Source: Stutzerimonas kunmingensis (lineage in GTDB: Bacteria > Pseudomonadota > Gammaproteobacteria > Pseudomonadales > Pseudomonadaceae). Taken from it: DNA of 64,000 nt. A model generated the notes under the pieces. That model was not told the origin of the DNA, did no database searches, and saw nothing but the letters and a program-made list of their open reading frames with translations. The translations under genes were made by a program, and so were the position numbers. Shown one piece after another: positions 1 to 8,369 of the stretch (position 1 is its first letter; each line of letters opens with the position of its first letter). The stretch covers positions 4,650,001 to 4,714,000 of the forward strand of contig NZ_CP090366.1 of assembly GCF_021432085.1 (NCBI RefSeq), given 5' to 3'.

Positions 1-339
1 TCGAGTAAACCGGTGTGCCACATGATAACGGGGTGCCTCTTGCAGAACGGTGCGCCAGCGACGTCCGCTGGCGTCCACCTGCCTTCAGCCTAACACCAGG
101 CGTCGGCGAGTCTAGGAAACAGCCCGACCGACCGTCTAAAAGCTGGTGATTTTTTAGCCAGATTCGGCTGCAATCGCTACGCTTCGGTACGTGGCGCCAT
201 GCTGACGTGCATTCCCGAAAGACGCTATCGGCCGTACTGGCATAGAGCTATCATTGTTTCTTTTTTGCCTTGGAAAGTTGCGGCTCATGCAAACGTCGTA
301 CGTCGAGCGCAGCACCTCGCGCCTCTGGCCGGCCCGCCG
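1..339. other. Intergenic leader with one hairpin
   Basis: No supported gene lies here. Positions 53-60 and 66-73 form a perfect 8-bp inverted repeat around ACGTC. It could be the 3' end of an upstream transcript, but no T-run follows, so I do not call it a terminator. The rest is the leader of the first sensor kinase. No convincing promoter was seen. Confidence 0.4.
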
Positions 340-3303
340 ATGACGAACGCCGGCATCACCACACCCCACTGGATCTTCACGCTCGGCAGCCTGCTGCTCG
401 TGCTGCTGTTCGGTAGCCTGGCATTCAATGACTACCGCGCGCGCGATGCCGCCTGGCACCTGGAAATCGACACCCACGGCGAACTGCAGAGCCTGGCACT
501 GCAGAGCGCGCAGCTCAATCAGCGGCGGCAGGCCGACATGGTCGCCACGGCGCTGGCCGGCAATGCCGAAGTGCTGCGCCAGGTACGCCAGATCGATACG
601 GCGCTACGTGATGGCCGGGCCATGGACGATGCACGTATCGAGCTGGCACGTCAGCGTCTGCGCGCCGCGTTGAGCCCGGCCTGGAGCGCCATGCAACGCC
701 ACGGCGCGTTGCAGTTGCAGATCTTCTGGAGCGACGCTGGGGTCGCCCTGCTGCGCATGCAGCAACCGGAGCGCTTCGGTGACGCAATGGCGGCGCAGCG
801 CCCGATGCTGCGCCGCGCGATGAGCGAAGGCAGCATGCAGTACGGCATGGAGGTCAATGCGCTCGGCGCCAGCAGTCGCGCCATCGTTCCTTTGCGTGCC
901 ACCGACAGCGAGTCCGGCGAGATCATCGGCGCCCTGGAAGTCGGCTACAACGTGCTGCCGGAATTGCCCGAGCTGGGCGATCAGCTGGCTGCCGGGCTGG
1001 CGCTGGTGGTCAATCGCCAGGCACTGCAGGCGGCAGACGTGGAAGCCCCCAGCGGCGTGCAACTGCGCAGCGACGGCGACTGGCTGCTGATCAAACATTC
1101 GGCGACACAGATTCTGCACTGGGCGCAGCAGAGCATGCTGCCCGAGCCGGAGAGCGGCCTGGCCTTGCGCCTGCTGAGTGCCGACGGCCGCACCTATATG
1201 CTCAATCAGATTCCCCTGCACAGCGACCGTCGGGCCCAGCCATCGGCGCCGCTGCTGGCAGCGGCGCTGGTCTGGCGCGACATCACCGCGATGCAGCAGG
1301 AGCACCAACAGGCCGAGCGCCGGCTGCTGATCAAATGGAGTCTGGCCTGGCTGATCGCCGAGGCGCTGCTGTTGACCCTGGCGGTACTGCTGCAACGGCG
1401 CATCGGCGCGCAGCTGCAGCATCAGTTCAGCCAGCAACAGCAGGGCCGACGCCGCCAGCGCCTGCTCGACCGCGCACAGAAGATCGCCAGCCTGCTGCCC
1501 GGTGTGGTTTTCCAGCTCAAGCGCTTCGCCAACGGCCGCTATGCCTTTCTCTATGCCAGCGAGGGCGCACGCGACCTCTACGGCATCGACCCGCAGCGGC
1601 TACTGGAAGATGCTTCCCAGGCCCTGGTGCACGTTCACCCGCAGGATCTGCCACGACTGAAAGCCGCACTGCTGCGTGTGGCTGCTGGGTCGACAACCGG
1701 CTCGGTGGAGTTCCGCATCCAGCATCCGCAACGCGGTTTGCTCTGGGCCGAGGGACGTGCCACCGCCGAGCGACGTCCTGACGGCACCGTGCTCTGGCAC
1801 GGCTTCGTGACTGAGATCACCGAACTGATGGAAGCCACCCGCGCGCTGCAGAAGAGCGAGAGCCGCTTCCGCGCCATGGTCAGCAACCTGCCGGGCGTGG
1901 TCTACCGCTGCCGCAACGACGGCCGCCGGCGCATGAGCTACCTGAGCGACGGCATCGAACGCCTGACCGGCTACCCGGCCGGCGATTTCGTCGGCGACCG
2001 CGTGCGCAGCTACGCCAGCCTGATCCACCCAGACGACCTCGAGCTGGCCCGGCAACACGCCGAGCAGGACACCTTCGAGGGCGTCTACCGCCTCATCAAT
2101 GCCGAAGGCCGCACCGTCTACGTGCGCGAAAAGGCCCGCGTCCTGCACGAGCGCGACGACCCTGTCGGCTGGTGCGACGGCTTCATCTGGGATGTCACCG
2201 ACCAGGCGCTGGCCAAGGAAGAGATGCAGGAGCGCGAGCGCTACCTGAGCATGCTGATCGACAACGTGATCGACGCCATCATCATCATCGACGCCCGCGG
2301 CATCATCGAGACCTTCAACCACGCCGCCGAACAGATCTTCGGCTACAGCGCCGCGGAGGTCATCGGCCGCAACCTGTCGATGCTCATGCCCGAACCGGAC
2401 CGCTCCGCCCACGACGGCTATCTGGAGACCTACGAAAGACGCGGCATTCCTCGCGCGCTGGAACAGAACCGCGAACTCACCGCCCTGCGGCGTACCGGCG
2501 AAACCTTCACCATCGAGTTGCGCGTGTCGCAGATCAACCATCACGGCGAGCGCCGATTCATCGGCCTGGTGCGCGACATCACCGAACGCAAGCGCATCGA
2601 GCGGATGAAGAGCGAACTGGTGTCCATCGTCAGCCACGAGCTGCGTACGCCACTGACCTCGATCTCCGGTGCCCTCGGCCTGATCGTCGGCGGTGCCTTG
2701 GGCGAACCCTCGCCAAACATGCGCCAGATGATCAGCATCGCCCACCAGAACAGCCTGCGCCTGGGGCGCCTGGTGGACGACCTGCTGGACATGGACAAGC
2801 TGGTCGCCGGCAAGATGACCCTCGACCTGCGCGCGCATGCGCTGCCGACGCAGCTGCAACAGGCAATCGCCGCCAATCAGGGCTACGCCAGCAAGCATGG
2901 CGTCACGCTGGAGCTGCTGCCCGCGCCGGACGTGCAGCTGATGGCAGACGACGACCGGTTGCAGCAGGTACTGGCCAATCTCATCTCCAATGCGGTCAAA
3001 TTCTCGCCGCAGGGTGGCACCGTTACGCTCGGCAGCGAGCGACGCGATGACTGGGTGCGAATCTCGGTACGCGATCAGGGACCGGGCATCGCCCCTGAAT
3101 TCCACACACGAATCTTCCAGAAATTCTCCCAGGCCGATTCCTCCGACAGCCGCCAGAAGGAAGGCACCGGCCTGGGCCTGGCCATCAGCAAGGAACTGAT
3201 CGAACACATGCACGGCCGGATCGGTTTCGATTCCGAGCCCGGCGAAGGCGCCTGTTTCTGGTGCGATTTACCAGTCGCGCCGCTGGCGCAAGATCAATCC
3301 TGA
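340..3303 (+). CDS. dCache-PAS-PAS-PAS sensor histidine kinase
   Basis: Inner-membrane sensor kinase of 987 residues. A membrane helix at about 11-30 and a second at about 330-352 enclose a periplasmic domain of about 300 residues that resembles the double-Cache sensor family (dCache_3) around its FWSDAGVALLRMQQPERFGD segment. Three cytoplasmic PAS domains follow (about 375-500, 505-625, 634-750), then HisKA with phospho-accepting His766 in VSHELRTPL, then HATPase_c with GTGLGLAISK. The third PAS carries the FixL-like heme pocket pair His691 and Arg711, 20 residues apart. The ATG at 340 is chosen because the periplasmic and membrane layout begins there; an upstream in-frame ATG at 199 would add 47 non-conserved residues. 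It has no attached receiver; the next gene supplies one. The ligand is unknown. Confidence 0.9.
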   Translation: MTNAGITTPHWIFTLGSLLLVLLFGSLAFNDYRARDAAWHLEIDTHGELQSLALQSAQLNQRRQADMVATALAGNAEVLRQVRQIDTALRDGRAMDDARIELARQRLRAALSPAWSAMQRHGALQLQIFWSDAGVALLRMQQPERFGDAMAAQRPMLRRAMSEGSMQYGMEVNALGASSRAIVPLRATDSESGEIIGALEVGYNVLPELPELGDQLAAGLALVVNRQALQAADVEAPSGVQLRSDGDWLLIKHSATQILHWAQQSMLPEPESGLALRLLSADGRTYMLNQIPLHSDRRAQPSAPLLAAALVWRDITAMQQEHQQAERRLLIKWSLAWLIAEALLLTLAVLLQRRIGAQLQHQFSQQQQGRRRQRLLDRAQKIASLLPGVVFQLKRFANGRYAFLYASEGARDLYGIDPQRLLEDASQALVHVHPQDLPRLKAALLRVAAGSTTGSVEFRIQHPQRGLLWAEGRATAERRPDGTVLWHGFVTEITELMEATRALQKSESRFRAMVSNLPGVVYRCRNDGRRRMSYLSDGIERLTGYPAGDFVGDRVRSYASLIHPDDLELARQHAEQDTFEGVYRLINAEGRTVYVREKARVLHERDDPVGWCDGFIWDVTDQALAKEEMQERERYLSMLIDNVIDAIIIIDARGIIETFNHAAEQIFGYSAAEVIGRNLSMLMPEPDRSAHDGYLETYERRGIPRALEQNRELTALRRTGETFTIELRVSQINHHGERRFIGLVRDITERKRIERMKSELVSIVSHELRTPLTSISGALGLIVGGALGEPSPNMRQMISIAHQNSLRLGRLVDDLLDMDKLVAGKMTLDLRAHALPTQLQQAIAANQGYASKHGVTLELLPAPDVQLMADDDRLQQVLANLISNAVKFSPQGGTVTLGSERRDDWVRISVRDQGPGIAPEFHTRIFQKFSQADSSDSRQKEGTGLGLAISKELIEHMHGRIGFDSEPGEGACFWCDLPVAPLAQDQS

Positions 3304-3349
3304 TGCTTCCGTTAAGCGGACGCGCACGCAAACGACCCCCGGAGGCACA

Positions 3350-3736
3350 ATGGCCGAGCTAAGGCGCATCCTGCACGTTGAAGACGATCCGTCGATTCAG
3401 GCGGTGACCAAGCTGGCCCTGGAGGCCGTTGGCGGATACGAGGTGCTGTCCTGCTCCTCTGGTGCACAGGCGCTGGAGGAAGTCGAAGCCTTCGCCCCCG
3501 ACTTCATCCTGCTGGACGTGATGATGCCGGGCATGGACGGCCCGCAGACGCTGCTCAGGCTGCGCGAGCGCATCGACCTGGAACGGATTCCGGTAACATT
3601 CATGACCGCCAAGGTGCAGCCGAGCGAGATCGAGCACCTGCGCAAGCTGGGCGCGCGCGACGTGATCGTCAAGCCGTTCGACCCGATGCAGCTGGCCGAG
3701 CAGATTCGCAGCATCTGGCTGAGTGGCCGATACTAG
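3350..3736 (+). CDS. Single-domain response regulator (CheY-like)
   Basis: A lone receiver domain of 128 residues with no output domain. It starts RILHVEDDPS, which contains the acidic pocket, has the phospho-acceptor Asp in ILLDVMMPGMDG, the conserved Thr in FMTAK, and the Lys in VIVKPFDP. A strong GGAGG lies 7 bases before the ATG. It sits 46 bases after the sensor kinase, so it is the likely phosphoryl acceptor of that kinase and could hand the phosphoryl group to the Hpt domain encoded at 6600. It is clearly related to the receiver at 6221 (shared HVED-PSIQ, EVLSC and EAFAPD-like segments), as if kinase and receiver were duplicated together. Confidence 0.93.
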   Translation: MAELRRILHVEDDPSIQAVTKLALEAVGGYEVLSCSSGAQALEEVEAFAPDFILLDVMMPGMDGPQTLLRLRERIDLERIPVTFMTAKVQPSEIEHLRKLGARDVIVKPFDPMQLAEQIRSIWLSGRY

Positions 3737-3809
3737 GCAGAACTGCTTAAGCCCCGGTCGTGAAACGCTGCCGACCGGACGCCCCCCACCGAACCAGCAA
3801 GGCGCGACG

Positions 3810-6221
3810 ATGGAGTCACCGCAACACAGCACGACGCCGATGCCATCGACCGCCCAGCCGCGCGAGCTGTCACGCCTGGCAGCGTTGCTGCGCTACGAAA
3901 TCCTCGACACCCCCGAAGACAGTGCATTCGATGACTTCACCGCGCTGGCCGCGCAGATGTGCGATACGCCCATCGCGCTGATCTCGCTGGTCGACGATCA
4001 TCGTCAGTGGTTCAAGAGCCGCGTCGGCCTCGACGTCAGCGAGACCCCGCGGGAAATCTCCTTCTGCACCTACACCATCGCCGGCGACGAGATCTTCGAG
4101 GTACCGGATACGCTGCAGGACCCGCGTTTTAGCAACAACCCACTGGTGCTCGGCGACCCGCAGATCCGCTTCTACGCCGGCACGCCGCTGACCTCGCCTG
4201 ATGGCTACAACCTCGGCACCCTGTGCGTGATCGACCGCCAGCCGCGGCGGCTCAGCGCGGAGCAGCGCGAAACCCTGGAGCGCCTCGGACGCCAGGTGAT
4301 CCGCCTGTTCGAGCAGCATCTGCTGGCGCACCGCCACGCCGAGCAGGCGGCACTGCAACAGGCCATCCTCGACAGCGCCTCCAGCGCCGTGCTGGTGACC
4401 CGCCCCGACGGCGTGGTCACCAGCGTCAACCCGACCGCCGAGCGTCTGCTCGGCTACAGCGAACAGGCGCTGGTCGGCCATCCGTTGACCGCCGCGCTGT
4501 TCCGCCCGGAGGCGCTGCAGCGCCGGGCACTGCTGCTTTCCAGCGAATTGCAGATGCCGGTCGAGGCCGATTTCTCGGTGCTGAGCGCGCCGCTGCACCG
4601 CGGCCGACGCGACATGTCCGAATGGCGCCTGCGCCACCAGAACGGCAACGAGGTGCCGGTGCTGCTGGGCGTGAGCGCGATCCATGACGAGCAGGAGCAC
4701 CTGCGCGGCTACCTGGTCAATGCCTACGACCTGGCCTATCAGGAGCAGTTGCAACTGCGCCTGCAGCAGATCGCCGCGCAGGTCCCGGGCATGCTCTTCC
4801 AGTTCCATTGGCGCGCCGATGGACCGGCGTGCTTTCCCTATGTCAGTGAAGGGGTCGAGCAGATCTACGGGCTCAGCCCGGCGCAGCTGGCCAGCAGCTT
4901 TGCGCCGATCGTCGGCCGGGTCCACGGCCCCGACCGCAGCGCCCTGTTGCTCAGCATCCGCCAGGCGGCTCGTGAACTCACGCCCTGGCACAGCGAGCAC
5001 CGTGTCGAGCACCCGCACAAGGGGCTGATCTGGGTCGAGGCGCGGGCAACCCCGCTGCAGCAGGTCGACGGCTCGGTGCTCTGGCACGGCTTCGTTACCG
5101 ATATCACCGCGCGCAAGGCCGAGCAGCTGGAGCTGGACAAACAGCAGGAGATGAACCGGCGCCTGCTCGAGGCGCTGAGTGAAGCGGTGATCGCCTGCGA
5201 TGCCGAAGGCAATCTGACCCTGTTCAACGAGAAGGCCAAGCAGTGGCATGGCGCCGATGTCGCCCCGTTATCGCCGAGCGAATGGGCCCGCCATTACCGG
5301 CTGTACCGCGCCGATGGCGTCACCCCGCTGGAACCCGAAGAGATTCCCCTGCGCCGCGCCCTCAATGGCGAGCACGTCATCGATCACGAGATGGTGCTGC
5401 TGAGCAATGGCGCACCACGGCACGTGCTGTCCAACGCCGACCCGCTGTACACCTCCGATGGCCAGCGAATGGGCGCGGTCGTCGTGCTGCACGACATCAC
5501 CGAACGCAAGCGCATCGAACGCCTGCAGCGCGAGTTCATCTCCACCGTCAGCCATGAGCTGCGCACGCCGCTGACCTCCATCACCGGCGCCCTGGCGCTG
5601 ATCTGCTCGAACGTCATGGGCGAAGTGCCCGAGTCGATGCACGAGCTGCTGGAGATCGCCCAGCAGAACAGCCAGCGCCTGAGCGCGCTGATCGACGACC
5701 TGCTGGACATGGACAAGCTGCACGCCGGCAAGATGCGCTTCGACATGCTCGAACAAGCGCTGCAACCCCAGCTGGAGCTGGCCCTGCGCAGCAACGGCAG
5801 CTACGCCGAACGGCATGGCGTGCAGCTGCACCTCGGCGCCTGCCCGGCAGTGAGCGTGACGGTCGATGCCATGCGCCTGCAGCAGGTGCTGAGCAACCTG
5901 CTGTCCAATGCAGCGAAGTTTTCCCCTGCCGGAGAACGGGTCGATCTGTCGGCGCGGGTCAGTGACGGCAAGGTTCGGGTCAGCGTCCGAGACCAGGGCC
6001 CGGGAATTTCCGATGAATTTCGTGCGCGGGTATTCCAGAAGTTCGCCCAGGCAGACTCGTCCGACAGCCGCCAGCAAGGCGGAACCGGACTGGGCCTGGC
6101 GATCAGCAAGGAGCTGATCGAGCACATGGGCGGGCAGATCGGCTTCGAATCCGAGCCCGGCCATGGCGCCTGCTTCTGGTTCGAACTACCCGCACAAGAC
6201 CAGGCCAAGGAGAGCCCGTGA
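3810..6221 (+). CDS. GAF-PAS-PAS-PAS sensor histidine kinase
   Basis: Soluble sensor kinase of 803 residues without membrane segments. An N-terminal GAF domain (about 25-165) of the type common in cytoplasmic light, redox or small-ligand sensors is followed by three PAS domains (about 183-300, 320-440, 449-565), HisKA with His582 in VSHELRTPLTS, and HATPase_c with GTGLGLAISK. From the HisKA domain onward it is very similar to the first kinase of the cluster, while the sensory halves differ. The ATG at 3810 has AAGG upstream; a start at 3723 would overlap the preceding gene and add 29 residues without family character. The stop codon overlaps the next start by one base, so kinase and receiver are translationally coupled. 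Confidence 0.9.
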   Translation: MESPQHSTTPMPSTAQPRELSRLAALLRYEILDTPEDSAFDDFTALAAQMCDTPIALISLVDDHRQWFKSRVGLDVSETPREISFCTYTIAGDEIFEVPDTLQDPRFSNNPLVLGDPQIRFYAGTPLTSPDGYNLGTLCVIDRQPRRLSAEQRETLERLGRQVIRLFEQHLLAHRHAEQAALQQAILDSASSAVLVTRPDGVVTSVNPTAERLLGYSEQALVGHPLTAALFRPEALQRRALLLSSELQMPVEADFSVLSAPLHRGRRDMSEWRLRHQNGNEVPVLLGVSAIHDEQEHLRGYLVNAYDLAYQEQLQLRLQQIAAQVPGMLFQFHWRADGPACFPYVSEGVEQIYGLSPAQLASSFAPIVGRVHGPDRSALLLSIRQAARELTPWHSEHRVEHPHKGLIWVEARATPLQQVDGSVLWHGFVTDITARKAEQLELDKQQEMNRRLLEALSEAVIACDAEGNLTLFNEKAKQWHGADVAPLSPSEWARHYRLYRADGVTPLEPEEIPLRRALNGEHVIDHEMVLLSNGAPRHVLSNADPLYTSDGQRMGAVVVLHDITERKRIERLQREFISTVSHELRTPLTSITGALALICSNVMGEVPESMHELLEIAQQNSQRLSALIDDLLDMDKLHAGKMRFDMLEQALQPQLELALRSNGSYAERHGVQLHLGACPAVSVTVDAMRLQQVLSNLLSNAAKFSPAGERVDLSARVSDGKVRVSVRDQGPGISDEFRARVFQKFAQADSSDSRQQGGTGLGLAISKELIEHMGGQIGFESEPGHGACFWFELPAQDQAKESP

Positions 6222-6607
6222 TGAAACAGCTCAAGCGTATCCTGCACGTCGAAGACGTACCGTCCATCCAGGTGGTGACTCGCATCGCCCTGGAAAAGCT
6301 CGGCGGCTTCGAAGTGCTCAGCTGTCAGTCAGGCCAGGCCGCGCTCGACCAGGTGCAGGCCTTCGCTCCGGACCTGATCCTGCTCGATGTGATGCTGCCG
6401 CAGATGGACGGCATCGAGCTGGTTCGCCAACTGGCCGATCTGGTCGACCTGCAGCAGACGCCGGTGGTGTTTCTCACCGGCCATCTGCAGCCCGAACGGC
6501 TGCAGGAGTTGCGTCAGCTCGGTGTGCGCCAGGTGCTGGGCAAGCCCTTCGACCCGCTGCAACTTGCCACCCAGTTGCGGCAGATCTGGGAGGCCGAGCA
6601 TGGATGA
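6221..6607 (+). CDS. Single-domain response regulator (CheY-like)
   Basis: A stand-alone receiver of 128 residues starting MKQLKRILHVED. The Asp acceptor lies in LILLDVMLPQMDG and the Lys in LGKPFDP. AAGGAGAG precedes the ATG at 6221; an adjacent GTG at 6218 is the alternative start. It overlaps the kinase stop by one base and the next gene by 8 bases, which makes kinase, receiver and diguanylate cyclase one translational unit. The partner is inferred to be the GAF-PAS kinase just upstream. It is a paralogue of the receiver at 3350. Confidence 0.92.
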   Translation: MKQLKRILHVEDVPSIQVVTRIALEKLGGFEVLSCQSGQAALDQVQAFAPDLILLDVMLPQMDGIELVRQLADLVDLQQTPVVFLTGHLQPERLQELRQLGVRQVLGKPFDPLQLATQLRQIWEAEHG

Positions 6608-8237
6608 TCGCGCCCGCCTGGCGCTGCAGGAGCAGCTGGCGCAGCTGGAACAGCAGTTCGGCGAGCGCCTGCAGGCCGACCTGACCGACCTCGCCGCGCT
6701 CGCCCAGGATCTGCAGCAGACCCGTGCCACCGCCAGCCGTCGGCTGGTGATGCTGAGCATCCGCGAGCGCCTGCATCGGCTGGCTGGTGCCGCCGGCACC
6801 TTCGGCTTCGCCAAGCTCGGGGAGCGCGCCAGGCAGCTGGAGCAGCGCGCCGATCGCTGGCTGGATTCGGCCAAGCCGGGCAGCCGCGCCGCCGAGGCCT
6901 TCGCCCGCGCGGTGCTGCAGTTGGCCGGCGAAACCCCTGGCCAGGAACGCGACGGCGCGGCGGAACTACCGGAGCACCACGAGGAGCCTGCCCCCGGCTG
7001 TCGCATCTACCTGATGAAGGCCGATCCGGTCGCGGGCGCCAGCATGGCGGTGACCCTGCGCAACTTCGGTTATCTGGTCAGCCAGTGGCCCAACTTCGCC
7101 GCACTGCAAGCGGCCGTGGCCGATGAACTGCCCGACGCGCTGATCGTCAGCGTGCAGCAGGACAGCGATTTCGACGCGCTCGCCGCTCTGCAGCAAGGCC
7201 TCGAGCAGCCACTGCCGCTGCTGGTCATCCACGACCGGGCCGATTTCGCCAGCCAGCTGGCCGCGGTGCGTGCCGGCGCCCAGGGCTTCTTCGTCCGCCC
7301 GCTGGATATCACCCAGCTGGAGAACAGCCTGGAGCGCTGCCTCGATCGCCAGCAGGGCGAACCCTTCCGCGTGCTGATCGTCGATGACGACGTCGAGTTG
7401 GCAGCACGCTACAGCCTGGTGCTGCGCAATGCGCAGATGCAGGTGCAGATACTCACCGAACCTACCCGCGTACTGGAGACCATGCGCAGCTTCAACCCCG
7501 AGGTACTGCTGCTGGACGTCAACATGCCGGACTGCTCGGGGCCAGAGCTGGCGCAGATGATCCGCCTGCATGACGAATGGCTGCGGGTGACCATCATCTA
7601 CCTTTCCGCCGAGACCGATACCCACCGGCAGATGGCGGCGCTGCTCAAGGCCGGCGACGATTTCATCACCAAGCCGATCAGCGATACCGCGCTGGTGGCC
7701 GCGGTGTATTCCCACGCCCAGCGTGCGCGCTCGCTGAGTACGGCGCTGGCCCGCGACAGCCTGACCGGCCTGCTCAAGCACGCCGATATCAAGGAACAGC
7801 TGGCGTTGGAAGTGCAGCGCACCACCCGCACCGGCAAACCCGCCAGCGTGGTGATGCTCGACCTCGATCATTTCAAGCAGATCAACGACACCTATGGGCA
7901 TGCCGCCGGCGACAATGTGATCCGCGCCCTGGCCAACCTGCTGCGCCAGCGCTTGCGGCGTATCGACAGCCTCGGCCGCTACGGTGGCGAGGAATTCGTC
8001 GCCGTGTTGCCCGAATGCTCGGCCCTGCAGGCCCGACGCATTTTCGACGAAATCCGCGTGCGCTTCGCTGCGCTGAGCTTCAATGCCGGCGACCAGGAGT
8101 TCCGCGTGACCTTCAGTGCCGGCATCTGCGAAACCGACGGCCACAGCGCCTCCGGCCTGCTGCTCGAGCACGCCGATCAGGCGCTGTACGCGGCCAAGCA
8201 CAACGGCCGCAACCAGGTGCAGATCGCCCAGCGCTGA
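6600..8237 (+). CDS. Hpt-REC-REC-GGDEF diguanylate cyclase
   Basis: Predicted c-di-GMP synthase of 545 residues. The Hpt domain (about 1-110) has His59 in the HRLAGAAGTFGF motif. A first receiver-like domain (about 135-250) is degenerate: the acceptor Asp is replaced in IVSVQQD, and the usual Lys-Pro is Arg-Pro. A second receiver (about 255-375) is intact with Asp306 in LLLDVNMPDCSG and Lys in ITKPIS. The GGDEF domain has an active-site GGEEF at 462-466, preceded by five residues and an RRID at 453-456 that fits the RxxD product-inhibition site. The start overlaps the receiver gene at 6221. The Hpt can plausibly receive phosphate from the neighbouring lone receivers and pass it to REC2, linking two kinases to c-di-GMP output. 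Confidence 0.92.
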   Translation: MDDRARLALQEQLAQLEQQFGERLQADLTDLAALAQDLQQTRATASRRLVMLSIRERLHRLAGAAGTFGFAKLGERARQLEQRADRWLDSAKPGSRAAEAFARAVLQLAGETPGQERDGAAELPEHHEEPAPGCRIYLMKADPVAGASMAVTLRNFGYLVSQWPNFAALQAAVADELPDALIVSVQQDSDFDALAALQQGLEQPLPLLVIHDRADFASQLAAVRAGAQGFFVRPLDITQLENSLERCLDRQQGEPFRVLIVDDDVELAARYSLVLRNAQMQVQILTEPTRVLETMRSFNPEVLLLDVNMPDCSGPELAQMIRLHDEWLRVTIIYLSAETDTHRQMAALLKAGDDFITKPISDTALVAAVYSHAQRARSLSTALARDSLTGLLKHADIKEQLALEVQRTTRTGKPASVVMLDLDHFKQINDTYGHAAGDNVIRALANLLRQRLRRIDSLGRYGGEEFVAVLPECSALQARRIFDEIRVRFAALSFNAGDQEFRVTFSAGICETDGHSASGLLLEHADQALYAAKHNGRNQVQIAQR

Positions 8238-8286
8238 GCGCACGGCCCTTTCGGCGGCGAACCGCTGTGGTCCGGACGGGTCTGAC

Positions 8287-8292
8287 TATACT
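8287..8292 (+). promoter_or_regulatory. Possible -10 element before the CHASE3 kinase operon
   Basis: TATACT lies about 78 bases before the TTG start in the only sizeable gap of the signalling cluster (8238-8369). No good -35 hexamer is visible 16-18 bases upstream, so this may be an activator-dependent promoter or chance. Confidence 0.25.
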
Positions 8293-8369
8293 GATCTGAT
8301 CCCGGTGACCGCGCGGTAGCGAGGCAACTGGGGATTCTGTGCAGTCATCCCCGGCGGAAGGAGTCCGGT

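Noticed and set aside
53-73. Hairpin considered as a terminator
   Set aside because: The 8-bp stem is perfect, but no T-run follows on either strand.
1600-3213. Open frame of 537 codons opposite the first sensor kinase
   Set aside because: No motif or ribosome site; explained by third-position GC bias of the kinase gene.
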